NCBI GenBank assembly: GCA_905221605.1
Contig: CAJNDS010002194.1
Location: 78,501 to 142,500 of the forward strand
Direction: 5' to 3'
From: Symbiodinium natans
Taxonomy: Eukaryota > Sar > Dinophyceae > Suessiales > Symbiodiniaceae
Length of the DNA: 64,000 nt
Shown here: piece after piece, positions 10,871 to 22,741 of the stretch
How positions within the stretch are numbered: the first letter of the stretch is position 1
Layout of the letters: every line of letters begins with the position of its first letter
Notes under the pieces: model-generated
What the model was told of the DNA's origin: nothing
Database searches by the model: none
What the model saw: the letters and a program-made list of their open reading frames with translations, nothing else
Program-made: the position numbers and the translations under genes

Positions 10871-11533
10871 ATAGTTGTGCCTGGTGGCTTGGGCTGCACA
10901 GGGGGCCAACCAACGTCTCAGGAGAACCACAGAAGCACAAATACTTGAATATACACACGTAATTTCAGAAACAACAACAAATAGGAATTGCAGATATAGA
11001 CATGCATCTAAAAAGGCCCTATATGCATCTACACATAACAAATGTACAAGTAAACAAATAAACAAATAAAAAGAAAAACAGAAACATATGTATATATGTA
11101 TATATATATACACAAATACACTACTGTTATGTTGAACTCGTGACCCTGAATCTCAAGCCCAGAGGAAGCTTGTGTGCTCATGGACAAGTTGTATTTGCCA
11201 CGCCCCCCATGAACCCCCACTTGAAGGTTCATGGGGGCATATCTTCGGAGGGGTTAGATGTGCCTGCACTCGACTTCCAGCGACCTGTCCCTTACTCTTC
11301 TCCCTGCTTACAGTAAATGACCATGAGTCCGGGCCCACGTCAGGCTTACATAGCCCGTACACAGCCTTTCGTGCCCTTATATACCTCTGAATAGGAGCCC
11401 TAAGTCGTGTATTTCTAGCACCTCCCCAGACTTCAGGCAGAAGTCGTGTAATCCCTGAACCCTGCAACGTTGTACGATTTCGGCACCTTCACCTGCGGAA
11501 AGGGCCCCACCCACCTGAAGATCACGGCTGCAG

Positions 11534-11570
11534 CGTCGTGCTGATGTTCAAGCTTAAGGCGAGGATGCTG
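11534..11570 (+). CDS. Candidate exon, unknown protein
   Basis: It follows GGCTGCAG and ends at GCTG|GTTTAG. It reads VVLMFKLKARML, and the frame stays open upstream to about 11,463, so the acceptor could lie further left. Confidence 0.4.
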
Positions 11571-11600
11571 GTTTAGGGTTCAGGGTTAAGGGTTTAGGGT

Positions 11601-11695
11601 CGGAAGAATCACAAATAGTATTCCCTTATGGTCCCTATTTATAATTATACTATAATAACCCCTCCAGAACTCTATTCTGGCTATTTAAGGCCCCT
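11601..11695 (+). repeat. MITE-like short repeat, family P5
   Basis: It shares AGTATTCCCTTATGGT and ATAATTATACTATAA with the copies at 22.1 kb (minus) and 48.7 kb, and ends AAGGCCCCTAT. Confidence 0.65.
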
Positions 11696-12400
11696 ATGTT
11701 AGCTGACCTAAGCTCTGCAAAGGCCATGGACTAGAGCAGCAGCATCCTGTGGCGTGTGAAGCACTTTGGCGCTCCTCCCGCCCCCAACTCTAAACCCAAA
11801 ATAGCAGGCGTGGCTGCATCCTACAGCTGCAGCGCAGAACTGATTTCCGCACACTGGATTTAGGGATTAGGGTTCAGAGTTTGGGGTATAGGATTTAGGG
11901 CTTACTCTGTTTCGGATTGGGACGAAGACCCCAACCATCGGAGGAGTCGGTGGAGGACTCCCCCGCCGTCCGGCTCCTGGCCAGGTTTCTGCACGAGGAC
12001 TTCCCTTGGGGTTCAGGGTTGAAACCCTGAACCCCAAACTTGAAACCTCTCAAAACCCAAAAACCCCTAAACCCCCAACCCTAGAAGCCCCAAGCCCCCA
12101 AAACCCTAACCCTAAAACCCCTAGAACAACTAAACCCTGAAACCCTAACCCCAATCCCCAGAAGCCTAGAGCCCAATAGTACGCCCGAGGGAGCACCAGC
12201 AGGTCTAAACCCTAAACCCTAAACCCTAAACCCTAAACCCCAAACCCCAAACCCTAAACCCTAAACCCCAAACCCCAAACCCTAAACCCTAAACCCTAAA
12301 CCCTAAACCCTGAAGGATGGCCATCCACGTCCTGAGGGCTTCGCGTGCAGCAGCTGCCTGACGCTGGGCCCAGGTCGTTTAGGCCAGCCCCCCCTCCAAG

Positions 12401-12430
12401 AAGGCACCCCCCAAGCATCCCAGAGTTAAG
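12401..12430 (+). CDS. Candidate micro-exon
   Basis: A pyrimidine-rich acceptor (CCCCCCCTCCAAG), then KAPPKHPRVK, then donor GTAGTA. Thirty bases, phase 0. Confidence 0.35.
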
Positions 12431-13342
12431 GTAGTACCTAGTCGGGCTAACAGATGATCCCCAAGCCGGGGTCTCATGTCCCCCTTATTGAATGCGATTC
12501 TTTGGTTCGGGTGCCCTTGAAAGCAAAGAACATTTCCCAACCGGATTCCGTTCAAAAAGAGGAGCCCCGAGACGGTGCCGTTAGGAAGGAATCTTCGGGT
12601 GGTTCAAATTTGACCCGAAGCCTTGAACCTAAGCCATAGTTGTAGGGCTCAAGAGGAGCTTTGAAACTACCTGAGTTCCCCAGCTCCCAGCTAGATACAG
12701 ATCAAGGGCACACCTGCCCCAGGAAAGTGGTCGGCCTTCTGGACGCTTGGCCGCCCTGGGGCCAGGGCTTCGGGTTTAGGGTTTAGGGTCCCTACTTCTA
12801 CAGAAGGTTGCCAGATAGTGCTGTGCTCAGGTCTAATAACCGCTGAAGCAGCGTTTGAGGGTTCAGGGCTCAGGGATGGACAAGCCCCCAAACCCAAAGC
12901 TAGGCCCCAAAACCCTCAACCCTTAACCCTCAAGGTAAAACCCTAAACCCAAAATTCTAAACCCTAAGCCCTGAACCCCACCGGCTCCCCTGTTCTATCA
13001 CGCATACAGTAGTGCCGCATCCAACATGCAGGGTTTTGGGGTGGCTTTCCTTTGTCGCCTTGGGTAGCAAGCTGGGCAAGCTCGTGGCCCTTCCAAGAGA
13101 GAGAGAGATAGATATATATATATATATGTTTATCTGTACACATGTTTGGGCTCCCCGTGTGGTGAGGTTGTTGGTAGGTTACGGCTTCGATTTGGGGTTT
13201 AGGGTTTATAGGACCCAGGACTTACAGGGTATAGGGTTTAGGAATTAGGGCGCAGGGTTCAGGGTTTGGCGGGTTTGGTGGGGGGGGAGGCGGGCGAGAA
13301 CACATAGCGGGCTTCCAGTTGATTTTGGGGTTCCTATTTCAG

Positions 13343-13406
13343 TACGGAGCTTTTATATTTGGAGTACCCCATAGGAGACCGCATTTTTATGGAACCGCCC
13401 ATATGG
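13343..13406 (+). CDS. Candidate exon, unknown protein
   Basis: It follows CCTATTTCAG, a strong acceptor with a pyrimidine tract. It reads YGAFIFGVPHRRPHFYG then TAHM, and ends ATGG|GTTTCA. Not recognised. Confidence 0.45.
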
Positions 13407-14209
13407 GTTTCATTCAGCAACAGGTTGCATCTGGCTTGCTTTCGGTACCTTTGCTCTCGAAGTGCTGAGTCCCAGACTGACGATTCTTATCCGGGAATTC
13501 GAACCTCAGACCCTGATTTTCCAGGAGAACTTGGAAGACTTGGGCATACCGCTTCCCCTCAGGCCGAGGGGCCTCTCAAGTTCTTCGGTTCGGTGCGTGA
13601 AACCCCAGACCCTAATCCCTAAACCCCAAACCTGAACCCGAAACCCTGAACCCTAAATCCTACCTGGGCGGCTTGGATATGTAGGAACAGGCTGAGGGTG
13701 GTTACCTCGACCAGGGTTAAGGGCTGCCGTCTGCGGCACAGGGGCTGGGAAGGTTCATGGGTATTGACGCGCAGGGTTTCTAGTTTCCAGCATAGATAAA
13801 GCATGACCCTGGTCAAGGTACATAGAGGCCCTGACACAGAACTACCCATGATCGGGCCGAGGGGTTTCAAGGTAAGTATAGCGGGGCCGTTGCCAGCTGC
13901 TAAAAGTTGAGGCAAACTGGCTATGCCAGGTTACAGTTTGGGAGACAGACGTTTTTCAAACCTCAAGCCCTAAGCCCTGAATCCTACCAATTCCTACACC
14001 CCTAGACCCTGGTATAATTAGCCTCCGGGTTTTGGCTTCAGCCAAAGAGCTAACTCCCCTAAACTTCCTAAGAGCGCGCTTATACCCTCAGCCTTACCCC
14101 GGCGGGAGAGGTGTTGGGCTTGTATGGTTGAGGGTTGGATGGTCCCTAAACCCTAAACCCTAAACCCTAAACCCTAAACCCTAAATCCGAAACCCTAAAC
14201 CCCTCCCAG

Positions 14210-14278
14210 CATGTGAGGCCGGTGGTGCGGAAGTTCAACGGAAAGCCGGTGCCTGGCTTGGCCATGCTCGGCTTACGG
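14210..14278 (+). CDS. Candidate exon, unknown protein
   Basis: It follows CCCTCCCAG and reads HVRPVVRKFNGKPVPGL then AMLGLR, with a GA-type donor (CGG|GATTTA) or an earlier GC donor. Very protein-like; family unknown. Confidence 0.45.
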
Positions 14279-14439
14279 GATTTAAGTACCTAGGGTTTAG
14301 TAGGGCTTAGGGTTTAGGGTTTAGGGTTTAGGGTCTACAGGGTTTAGGGTTTTGGGGCAGGGGCTTTGTTCGGGTTTAGGGTTTAGGGATTTGGGCTGAA
14401 GAGGTCCCTTACACATGCTGCATATGGGGTTTGCCAAAG

Positions 14440-14995
14440 TAAAGCAAGGGAACCCTGGTCTCCAATTTCATTCAAAATGCAGATGCATTTACAAAACGCG
14501 TTTGGGTATCAGCATTCGAAATGGCCGAAGACATTGTATCATCTGTTGCGCAAGTATGTTGTATTTATTTCACTAATTCCCATTTTTTAGACCAATCTTG
14601 TATAATATCAAAGGAACATTTAATGTATGTGCATTATGTTGTTTCAAAAATTTTGCGAAACATATAGTTGTTTAGGTCTAAGCGAACGTTTTGATATATT
14701 AGAATTAAATGTAAAAGTTAGAAGTAGTTTTGTTGAACACACAAAATATGTGTATTCTGTTTACTAACTTTTCAACATGTATATTCAGATTCCCATCACC
14801 ATCTTCATCATTGAGCATCTCCATTGTTTTTCTTCTAAACTACTCCATTGAAAGTTTATTTATTGCTTTTCAGAATGAAATATGAAATCAACATGTTAGT
14901 TCAAATAGTATGTTAATAATTAATTAAGTGAAATAGCTTATGTTAATATATTGAACGTATATGTAAAGCACAAAGGAATGTTCCAAAACACATAT
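14440..14995. other. A+T-rich island
   Basis: About 550 bp with strikingly low G+C compared with all neighbours, many A and T runs and no long frame or telomere heptamers. Possibly an organelle-derived or otherwise foreign insertion; I could not match any mitochondrial protein by translation. Flanked by ordinary G+C-rich mosaic. Confidence 0.6.
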
Positions 14996-16031
14996 TACTT
15001 TTGTGGTGGTTCTACGGGCAGTATAGCACATAGAGGAAGCCATGTGCTGTTGGGGTTTGGCTGTGGTTGGGCGGACATACCGCCGGCTGTGGTGACTTCC
15101 TGCAACCGTAGGTGGGGTTCTTGCACCTGGTCGGGGTGGCACAGGTGGCATCGACCTAGAGCCGTGCGAAGGTTGCGCTGATCTTACTTTGCTTATCATG
15201 AACCCCGAGTAGGAGACGTGGCATCGGGCGTTTGGTTTTTTACCGGGGAGTGAAGAGCTCAGAAATGGCATAGCAGGGGGTTGCAGAAGGAGCTGAGCAG
15301 TTTAGGGTTCAACAAAGGGTTGGGTTTCGGATGCATTAGTTTTAGGTCAAGGCTGCGGGTTATGCTCCGAGCATGTCTCGCCCATGGCGCCCATCTCCCC
15401 AACTCTCTACGGCTCATGGTACTTATGAAACAGTTATAACTGTAATTATAACTGTACGTATACCCATATTAGGGCACTTAAGGGGCTTACAAGTGGGTTG
15501 AGGGTTTAGGGTTTAGGGTTTAGGGTTTAGGGTTTAGGGTTTAGGGGTACAGATCTACTTGGCTCGTAAGTACCATGAACCTCTGAGTAGCTCTCTCAGG
15601 TTCTCGTCGAAAAGGAGCCGGGCTGGGCTTTTGCTGGGATTTCGGTTCAGGCATTTAGGGCAGCCCTAAACCCTAAACCCTAAACCCTAAACCCTAAACC
15701 CTAAGCCCTAAACCCGAAACTCGGAGCCCTTCGGCCCTAAATCTGCGGCCGCGTTTCAGGGCTTTGTTTGGGCTGAGGGAGCTGAGGGGAGGAGCCTAGC
15801 CGCACCTTCTCCGGCACAAAAACCAAGAATTCCCTGCACCTAACCCTGAACCCTTAAACCCGGAACCCCAAACCCCTAGACCCTAAAGCCCAACTAATCC
15901 CCTGACCCTAACCCTAAACCCTAAACCCTAAACCCTAAACCCTAAACCCTAAACCCTGAACCCTGAACCCTAAACCCTGAACCCTCAACCCTGAACCCTG
16001 AACCCTAAGCTCCAGAACGAGTAACTGACAG

Positions 16032-16104
16032 GAGAGCGCTCGCTACGGCGATCTGGCCCGTGGATTCGTGGAGCTGGCTGTGGCATCTTGCCAGCATGCA
16101 CATG
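16032..16104 (+). CDS. Candidate exon, unknown protein
   Basis: It follows ACTGACAG and reads ESARYGDLARGFVELAVA then SCQHAH, with a GC donor (CATG|GCTCTT). It resembles a helical-repeat protein segment; not assigned. Confidence 0.45.
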
Positions 16105-16296
16105 GCTCTTGGGATTTTGGGGTTAAGGGGTTTCGGGTTTAGGGTTTAGGGTTTCGGGTTTGGGGTTGAGGGTTGCGGGTTCAGTGATGAGAGTTTCGGG
16201 TTTACGGTTTCGGGGGTTTCGGGCGTTTCGGGGGTTTCGGGGGTTTCGGGGGTTTCGGGGGTTTCGGGGGTTCAGGACTCGCGTTTTGCTTCGCAG

Positions 16297-16356
16297 ACAT
16301 GTGCTCCAGCATGCTTTCGACTCGGTTTGGTGTGACAACCCCAAAAGCAGTTGGAG
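16297..16356 (+). CDS. Candidate exon, unknown protein
   Basis: It follows TTTTGCTTCGCAG, a strong acceptor, and ends TTGGAG|GTTTGC. Two frames are open (MCSSMLSTRFGVTTPKAVG or HVLQHAFDSVWCDNPKSSW), so the phase is unresolved. Confidence 0.4.
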
Positions 16357-16377
16357 GTTTGCAGTGATATTTGCGAC

Positions 16378-16452
16378 TTTAGGGTTTAGGGTTTAGGGTT
16401 TAGGGTTTAGGGTTTAGGGTTTAGGGTTTAGGGTTTAGGGTTTAGGGTTTAG
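16378..16452 (+). repeat. Perfect (TTTAGGG)n array
   Basis: Ten uninterrupted heptamers on the + strand immediately after an exon-like island. Confidence 0.95.
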
Positions 16453-16812
16453 GGTTTCGGGTACCACATGAAAGGCGACTGGCCCCCGTTGTTATGTTCC
16501 TTGACTTTGAAGCCCCAGGCACTTTTAGTGGTCCTGTGATTGAGGGTGTGTTCCCCTAAGCCCGACATCCTAAACCCTAAATCCTAAGCCCTAAGTCCCA
16601 AACCCTAGATCCTAAACCCTAAACTCGAAACCCTAAGCCCTAACCCAAAATCCTACACCCCAAACCTTGCGGGTTGAGGGTTTCGGGGGCATGCGGGCTT
16701 TCGGGAGCCTTGAAACCCCCTCCGGGCGACCCAGGACTTCGTGTTTTGGGATTATATCCTGTGGTTTCGGCGGTTTTAGAACTTCGGGTTTTGGGTTTAA
16801 GGGTTAGCTTTT

Positions 16813-16911
16813 GGGATTCTCCCCCCCTTATACTAACAGCCCTTAATAGGGATGGTAGCACCCCCTACTATAGTCCCTATGAAGGGCTGTTCGTAGAAGG
16901 TGGAACATCCC
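16813..16911. mobile_element. Foldback/MITE-like palindrome, family P1
   Basis: The two arms are near-complementary: GGGATTCTCCCCCCCTTATA with ACTAACAGCCCTTAATAGGGA on the left, and TCCCTATGAAGGGCTGTT with GGTGGAACATCCC on the right. Related copies are at 27,757-27,936, 61,128-61,262 and (half) 62,575-62,622. No coding capacity, consistent with a non-autonomous hairpin element. Confidence 0.7.
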
Positions 16912-16974
16912 AAGTCAGCATAGCTATCCACTCCTAAGAAGCTTGGACCCGCAATGCGGTTGAGGGTTCCTCAG

Positions 16975-16997
16975 GGAGTGACGTTGTGTGCGTCAAG
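16975..16997 (+). CDS. Candidate micro-exon (23 nt)
   Basis: It follows GTTCCTCAG and ends at AAG|GTGGGG, reading SDVVCVK. Size and borders resemble the proven micro-exons of the kinase gene on the right. Confidence 0.3.
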
Positions 16998-17172
16998 GTG
17001 GGGAAGTTCGGACTGAGCTGAATTCTCAACCTTGGGTTGAGGTGTAGGGTTTAGGGTTTAGGGTTTAAGGTTTAGGGTTTAGGGTTTAGGGTTTAGGGTT
17101 TAGGGAAAGCCCTAAACCTTAACAGCGAAAGCCCCCCAAGCACAACCTAAAGAACCCTCGCGTTGGGCCCAG

Positions 17173-17244
17173 GACGTGCGGGGCTTTAACCCCGTGGCAC
17201 GGGTGCTGTTGCGAAGGCAATTCTTCACCCTGAGCTCTGCGTTG
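17173..17244 (+). CDS. Candidate exon, unknown protein
   Basis: It is bounded by GGGCCCAG and TTG|GTAATG, exactly 24 codons. It reads DVRGFNPVARVLLRRQFF then TLSSAL. One of the clearest islands in the left mosaic; family unknown. Confidence 0.5.
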
Positions 17245-17264
17245 GTAATGAAGTCTGGCTTTCC

Positions 17265-17545
17265 CTAAACCCTAAACCCTAAACCCTAAACCCTAAACCC
17301 TAAACCCTAAACCCTAAACCCTAAACCCTAAACCCTAAACCCTAAACCCTAAACCCTAAGCCCTAAGCCCTAAGCCCTAAGCCCTAAAGCCTAGCCCTCA
17401 GCCACGGACATGGAGAGCGAAGGAAGCCCGAATCCCTGGGTCGTTGTAAGTAGCTATGACCCTAAACCCTAAACCCTAAACCCTAAACCCTAAACCCTAA
17501 ACCCTAAACCCTAAACCCTAAACCCTAAACCCTAAACCCTAAACC
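17265..17545 (-). repeat. Two long (CCCTAAA)n arrays flanking a short island
   Basis: Perfect CCCTAAA runs at 17,265-17,357 (passing into AAGCCCT) and 17,458-17,546. The island between ends in a perfect donor-like GTAAGT (17,443). Confidence 0.9.
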
Positions 17546-17557
17546 CTAACCCTAAAC

Positions 17558-17728
17558 CCGACCATGGTAACCCTACTTCGAACCCCAGGTATAATTACTC
17601 ATCACTCAGTGGTTTCGGGTTTAGGGAGGGTTTAGGGTTTCGGGTTTAGGCCCGTTGTAACCATGGTAACCCTACTTCGAGCCCCAGGGATAACTACGTA
17701 TGACTCGGTGGTTTCGGGTTTAGGGGTA
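17558..17728 (+). repeat. Direct duplication of a ~66 bp unit
   Basis: CCATGGTAACCCTACTTCGA...GTGGTTTCGGGTTTAGG occurs at about 17,561-17,638 and 17,660-17,726, separated by a short TTTAGGG stretch. It shows segmental duplication of a spacer together with its telomere-like flank. Confidence 0.7.
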
Positions 17729-18603
17729 GGCCCGTGGGACATGGTATGTTAAGAGGATCATATTCAGGAACGTTTTTCAGATGGTCTTCTGGGCCATCCT
17801 AGATGAACCTTGAACCCCGGACCCTGAGCCCTGGTAAAGCAGAGATAACCCCCAAAAAGTACAGGGTACTTCTATCCTCACATGGTACCTGCTTCCTTCA
17901 GGTTGCTTGGATCATCCCCGACACCCTAACACCGAAAATGGCGTACCTCTAGGTCAGACGATGTGTCGCAACTCCTTATTAAACCAAAAAACCCTAAACC
18001 CTAAACCCCAAATGCTTCCCTGTCCGTAACTTTTGGTGGGCTCGCAAAACCTAGTGCCCAAAAGAGAGCAACCTTAAACCCTGAACCCTAAAGCCTTCGA
18101 ACAAATAGCCCTTATCCAAACAACCGAAAGGTGGTGTCCGAAGCCCTAGGTCCCTTTAGGGTTTAGGGTTTAGGGTTTAGGGTTTACCCCTAAAGCCCTA
18201 CAGGAGCCCCAAGATGGGGGAAGTGGGGTTTGAATCCCCCTAGAGCCCTCAGCCCGCAGGCCAAAGCCTGGAAAAACCTATTATGGGCGACCCGAAGCAT
18301 CAAAGAACACCCGAAACATCCTAAAAACCCCAAACCCTAAACCCTAAATCCGAAACCCTAGACCCTAAACCCTAAACCCCAAACCCCAAACCCTAAACCC
18401 TAAACCCCAAACCCTAAACCCTAAACCCCTAAGCCCGAACTCCTCCAAGTGTCCAGCTGTAGGCTCCGAGGCCGATTGCCCCAGTCGACGATGCAGCTGG
18501 GCCTCCTGGTGCAAGGCTCGAGTTTCGAGTTTCGGGTTTTGGTTTAGGGTTTAGGGTTTAGGGTTTAGGGTTTAGGGTTTAGGGTTTAGGGTTTAGGGTT
18601 CAG

Positions 18604-18700
18604 CATCTCAAGTTCGAGCATTTACTAGGCCAGCAGTGTATCTAGGCAACGGAAAAAACCCACCCACCCAAAGAATCCCATAACATTAAGAAAATAGAAG
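18604..18700 (+). repeat. Dispersed repeat P6, copy 2
   Basis: Partner of 9,571-9,650 (shared CCCACCCACCCA and AGAATCCCATA blocks). Confidence 0.45.
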
Positions 18701-18769
18701 GTTACTTATTTTCTCTTCGGATGCACCAATCACGCCGTAGTACCAAGCACTTAACACAAGCCACACCCG

Positions 18770-18965
18770 GCCTTGAGGCCTTGAAACCCTAAACACCAGG
18801 CCTTGAGGCCCTGAAACCCTAAACACTAGGCCTTGAGGCCCTGAAACCCTGAAACCTAAATACTAGGCCGTGAGGCCGTGAAACCCTAAACAGCAGGCCT
18901 TGAGGCCCTAAAACCCTAAACACCAGGCCGTGAGGCCTTGAAACCCTAACCATTAGGCCCGGAAA
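18770..18965 (+). repeat. Tandem repeat, ~32 bp unit
   Basis: About six copies of CACCAGGCCTTGAGGCC-CTGAAACCCTAAA with small length changes; each unit ends in a telomere-like CCCTAAA. It directly precedes the 20-bp minisatellite. Confidence 0.8.
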
Positions 18966-18984
18966 TCCTAAACACCTTTGGACG

Positions 18985-19920
18985 AAACGACCTTGCCCAG
19001 TAAAAAATGACCTAGCCCAGTAAAAAAATGACCTAGCCCAGTAAAAAAAATGACCTTGCCCAGTAATGACCTTGCCCAGTAAAAAAGTGACCTTGCCCAG
19101 TTAAAAAATGACCTTGCCCAGTAAAAAGATGACCTTGCCCGTAAAAAAATGACCTTGCCCAGTAAAAAAATGACCTTGCCCAGTAAAAAAATGACCTTGC
19201 CCAGTAAAAAAATGACCTTGCCCAGTAAAAAATCACCTTGCCCAGTAAAAAAATAACCTTGCCCAGTAAAAAATGACCTTGCCCGTAAAAAAATGACCTT
19301 GCCCAGTAAAAAAATGACCTTGCCCAGTAAAAAAATGACCTTGCCCAGTAATGACCTTGCCCAGTAAAAAAAAATAATCTTGCCCAGTAAAAAAATGACC
19401 TTGCCCAGTAAAAAAAATGACCTTGCCCACCTTGTAAAAAAATGACCTTGCCCAGTAAAAAAATGACCTTGCCCAGTAAAAAAATGACCTTGCCCAGTAA
19501 AAAAATGACCTTGCCCAGTAAAAAAATGACCTTGCCCAGTAAAAAAATGACCTTGCCCAATAAAAAAATGACCTTGCCCAGTAAAAAATGACCTTGCCCA
19601 AATGACCTTGCCCAGTAAAAAAATGACCTTGCCCAGTAAAAAAATGACCTTGCCCAGTAAAAAAATGACCTTGCCCAGTAAAAAATGACCTTGCCCAGTA
19701 AAAAGATGACCTTGCCCAGTAAAAAGATGACCTTGCCCAGTAACATTTTTATTGGGCAAGGTCATTATTTTACTGGGCAAGGTCATTTTTTTACTGGGCA
19801 AGGTCGTTTTTTGGACGAAATGACCTTGCCCAGTAAAAAAACGACCTTGCCCAGTAAAAAAATGACCTTGCCCAGTAAAAAAATGACCTTGCCCAGTAAA
19901 AAGATGACCTTGCCCAGTAA
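18985..19920 (-). repeat. Minisatellite, unit TGACCTTGCCCAGTAAAAA
   Basis: About 45 copies of a 19-21 bp unit with a variable A run. Units near the left edge carry the variant GACCTAGCCCAG. An internal block of about three units (19,744-19,808) is inverted, so the array contains a palindromic turn. The long frames of FTGQGH/YWARSFF repeats on the minus strand are repeat artefacts, not genes. Confidence 0.95.
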
Positions 19921-20052
19921 CTCCTTAACATTTAAATTATATATGAAAGAGAGGTTTAGGGTTTAGGGTTTAGGGTTTAGGGTTTAGGGTTCTTTTCGAA
20001 GTCTTTTGGTAGGGGGTTTTGGGGTTATAGGGTTTAGGGCTTAGTTGAGGAT

Positions 20053-20760
20053 TTGGGACGCAGGCTTTGGGATTTACCGGTTACGGGCTTAGGATCTCAG
20101 GGTTTGGGATTTAGGTCTTCTCGAGGATCTCGGATTCAGGGCGTAAGGAGGCAGAGGGCAGCTTGCAAGGCACAAAGTCACAAAGAGATCAACAAGCCGG
20201 ATTCTCTAGCTCGCTGTAGGGACTTAGACGGGACTTCCATGTGTGTCTTGTTGAACTCGTACAAGGTTGTCTGTGGCCTTGTCCATAGAGCGGCCCGGAA
20301 CATTGAACGGGTTGATTCCGCAGGAACGATTTCTTCGAAGCCATTAAGCAATTCAGATATTTGCGTGTGGTTTTTTTCGAAGCATGATTGCTTGCTGCAA
20401 GTTTTGCAAGCCTTAGACTTGACATCATATGAAATCATCGTTGCTTAAAACTTGAGCAAGCTGAACAAAAGACTTAAGAGCCAACCCCCCTTCTCCGCAG
20501 CAGACCAAGGCACAAGCTTGAGACCACGAGGAGGCTCCCCGAATTCTCAAGCAAGCAGCATGAACATTTTTTTTCAATCCGACAAGACTTCGTGGCAGGC
20601 CCAATTCCCAAAAGCGCAAACCCCAAACCCCAAAAGGTCAACACGTCCTAGAGACAATTCGAGATTGGCTAGTGGGGTGGGAAGGAGCGTGAACCTAGGC
20701 GTGCTGTGGCGACCAAAAACTTTCACGACCCCAAATCTCAAAACCTCTTAGGCTTGTCAG
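20053..20760. other. Open but unassigned island
   Basis: About 700 bp of non-telomeric sequence in which several frames on both strands are open (for example 20,053-20,448 + and 20,178-20,438 -). No motif recognised; since opposite frames are equally open I do not call a gene. Confidence 0.35.
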
Positions 20761-21349
20761 TTTATCCCCGTTCCAAGAACCTCTGAACCTCATTTATCGA
20801 ACCCCTCAAAAAGCCCTAAACCGCCTACACCCTAAAACCCTGAACCTAAACCCTAAACCTAAACCCTGAACCCTGAACCTCGTGTAAAACTCTAAAGTCT
20901 CGGGAGGCGTCGAGGACCAGGAGCTTCCTGAAGCATTTTTGGGCGTCTCGCGGCTCCGCGGGCTGGACCGCCAAGGGAGCAAGGTTCAGGTTTGACGTGT
21001 GAGGGTTTAGGGTTTAGGGTTTAGGGATTAGGGATTTAGGGTTTAGGGTTTAGGGTTTAGGGTTTGGGGTTTGAGGCTTAGGATTTAGGGGTAAGTGTTT
21101 AGGAAGAAGAGGCCTAGGCATAGGCTCCTTCGCTGTCGCTGTCTTTCGTGGGTTGATGACACGGGCCTTGATTTGGGATGTCTTCTTGTGGGCCACGAAG
21201 TACGGGAAGAGAGGGGTAAGGGCCTGCTAAGATGTTTTATCGAGGAGGCGTCAGGATTTTTTTTTGTTGGGGGGGGGGGGGGCCAATCGTTTCCTTTTTG
21301 CCCCTCGGTTCGGCGCTCCTGCGTGTTCCGCTTGCCCTAAACCCTAGAC

Positions 21350-21735
21350 TCAGACCCTAAACCCTAAACCCTAAACCCTAAACCCTAAACCCTAAACCCT
21401 AAACCCTAAACCCTAAACCCTAAACCCTAAACCCTAAACCCTAAACCCTAAACCCTAAACCCTAAACCCTAAACCCTAAACCCTAAAACCTAAACCCTAA
21501 CACCTAAACCCTAAACCCTAAACCCTAAACCCTAAACCCTAAACCCTAAACCCTAAACCCTAAACCCTAAACCCTAAACCGTAACCCTAAACCCTAAACC
21601 CTAAACCCTAAACCCTAAACCCTAAACCCTAAACCCTAAACCCTAAACCCTAAACCCTAAACCCTAAACCCTAAACCCTAAACCCAAACCCTAAACCCTA
21701 AACCCTGAAGCCTAAACCCTAAACCCTAAACCCTA
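21350..21735 (-). repeat. Longest telomere-type array in the left mosaic
   Basis: About 50 CCCTAAA units with rare variants (CCTAAAA, CCGTAA). Flanked on both sides by exon-like islands. Confidence 0.95.
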
Positions 21736-21754
21736 CAGAACTGGTCTCCTTAAG

Positions 21755-21804
21755 CCGAAGCCCCCGAAACCCGTCGGCATCCCCACTGTGTTCATGACCT
21801 TCTC
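21755..21804 (+). CDS. Candidate exon, unknown protein
   Basis: It follows CTCCTTAAG and reads PKPPKPVGIPTVFMTF, with a possible GA donor (TCTC|GACTAA). Not recognised. Confidence 0.4.
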
Positions 21805-21990
21805 GACTAAACCCCAAACCCCAAACCCCAAACCCCAAACCCCAAACCCCAAACCTCAAACCCCAAACCCCAAACCCCAAACCCTAAACCCGAAACCCTA
21901 AACCCTAAATCCTAAACCCTAAACCCTAAACCCTAAGCTCCTGCATGTTGGCCCTAAGCCATTGACAGGACTTAAGCCGCGGCCGCGCAG

Positions 21991-22041
21991 TTTCGGCAAC
22001 CGACGAATCGTTGCCAACACGTCTCTTGGCAGAGGATTGAG
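21991..22041 (+). CDS. Candidate exon, unknown protein
   Basis: It follows GCGCAG and ends GAG|GTCAGA; 17 codons reading FRQPTNRCQHVSWQRIE. Confidence 0.35.
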
Positions 22042-22107
22042 GTCAGAGCTTAGAAAGCTTTGGGTTTAGGGTTTAGGGTTTACGGTTTAGGGTTAAGGGC
22101 CTGAACA

Positions 22108-22194
22108 ATTAGACTAGGGTTTTGGGGGTGATTATAGTATAATTACAACGGGGCAATAAGGGAATATTATTAGTATTTATTCCGGCTGCGCTGG
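22108..22194 (-). repeat. MITE-like short repeat, family P5 (inverted)
   Basis: Its reverse complement gives GGAATAAATACTAATAATAT, CCCTTATTG and TAATTATACTATAAT, aligning with the three + strand copies. Confidence 0.65.
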
Positions 22195-22741
22195 CAAGCA
22201 TGGACCTTTGCGGATCATGTGAGCTTTGGTCTTCATACCAAAGAATACGAGGGTTGACCTAGGCTCGTTTTGTTTCGGGTTTTGTTCTAGTACATTCCTT
22301 GAGGTATCTTAAACCCTAAGCCCTAAAATCTTTCTAGTGCACAGGGTTGTAAAAAACCTAAAATCTCACTCTGAGACCCTCAAAACGAAGTTCGTCACAC
22401 AAAAACAACAAAGTAAGAGACCAAGGGTGGATTCTGCACCACCATTGCAACATGAGCAACTTTATTCTTAAACCTCCCCTAAATTCTATAAACCCTAAAC
22501 TCGAAACTATTGTCCCAGATCCCCTAATCAACATTTGCTGCCATCATTTCGGAGCGGAGATTGCAGTGATTGCAGTGCACATTAAATTCCTGGACCTTGT
22601 TTTTCAAGACCAGTGGCCATCCATGCATAGAAGCCTTTAACCCGAACCTCAAATCCTTAAACCCCTAACCCTAAACCCGAAAACCCTAGACCCTGAAGCC
22701 TTCGACCCTAAATCCTCAACTACGGAAGGTCTCCTCCAAAG

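Noticed and set aside
18121-18145. AACCGAAAGGTGGTGTCC outside the element as a thirteenth hairpin
   Set aside because: The stem has a mismatch and the RGC flank is missing.
18968-19801. Long minus-strand frames (up to 277 residues) of FTGQGHFF/YWARSFF repeats
   Set aside because: They are open in several frames only because the 20-bp minisatellite unit lacks stops; period and content follow the DNA repeat.
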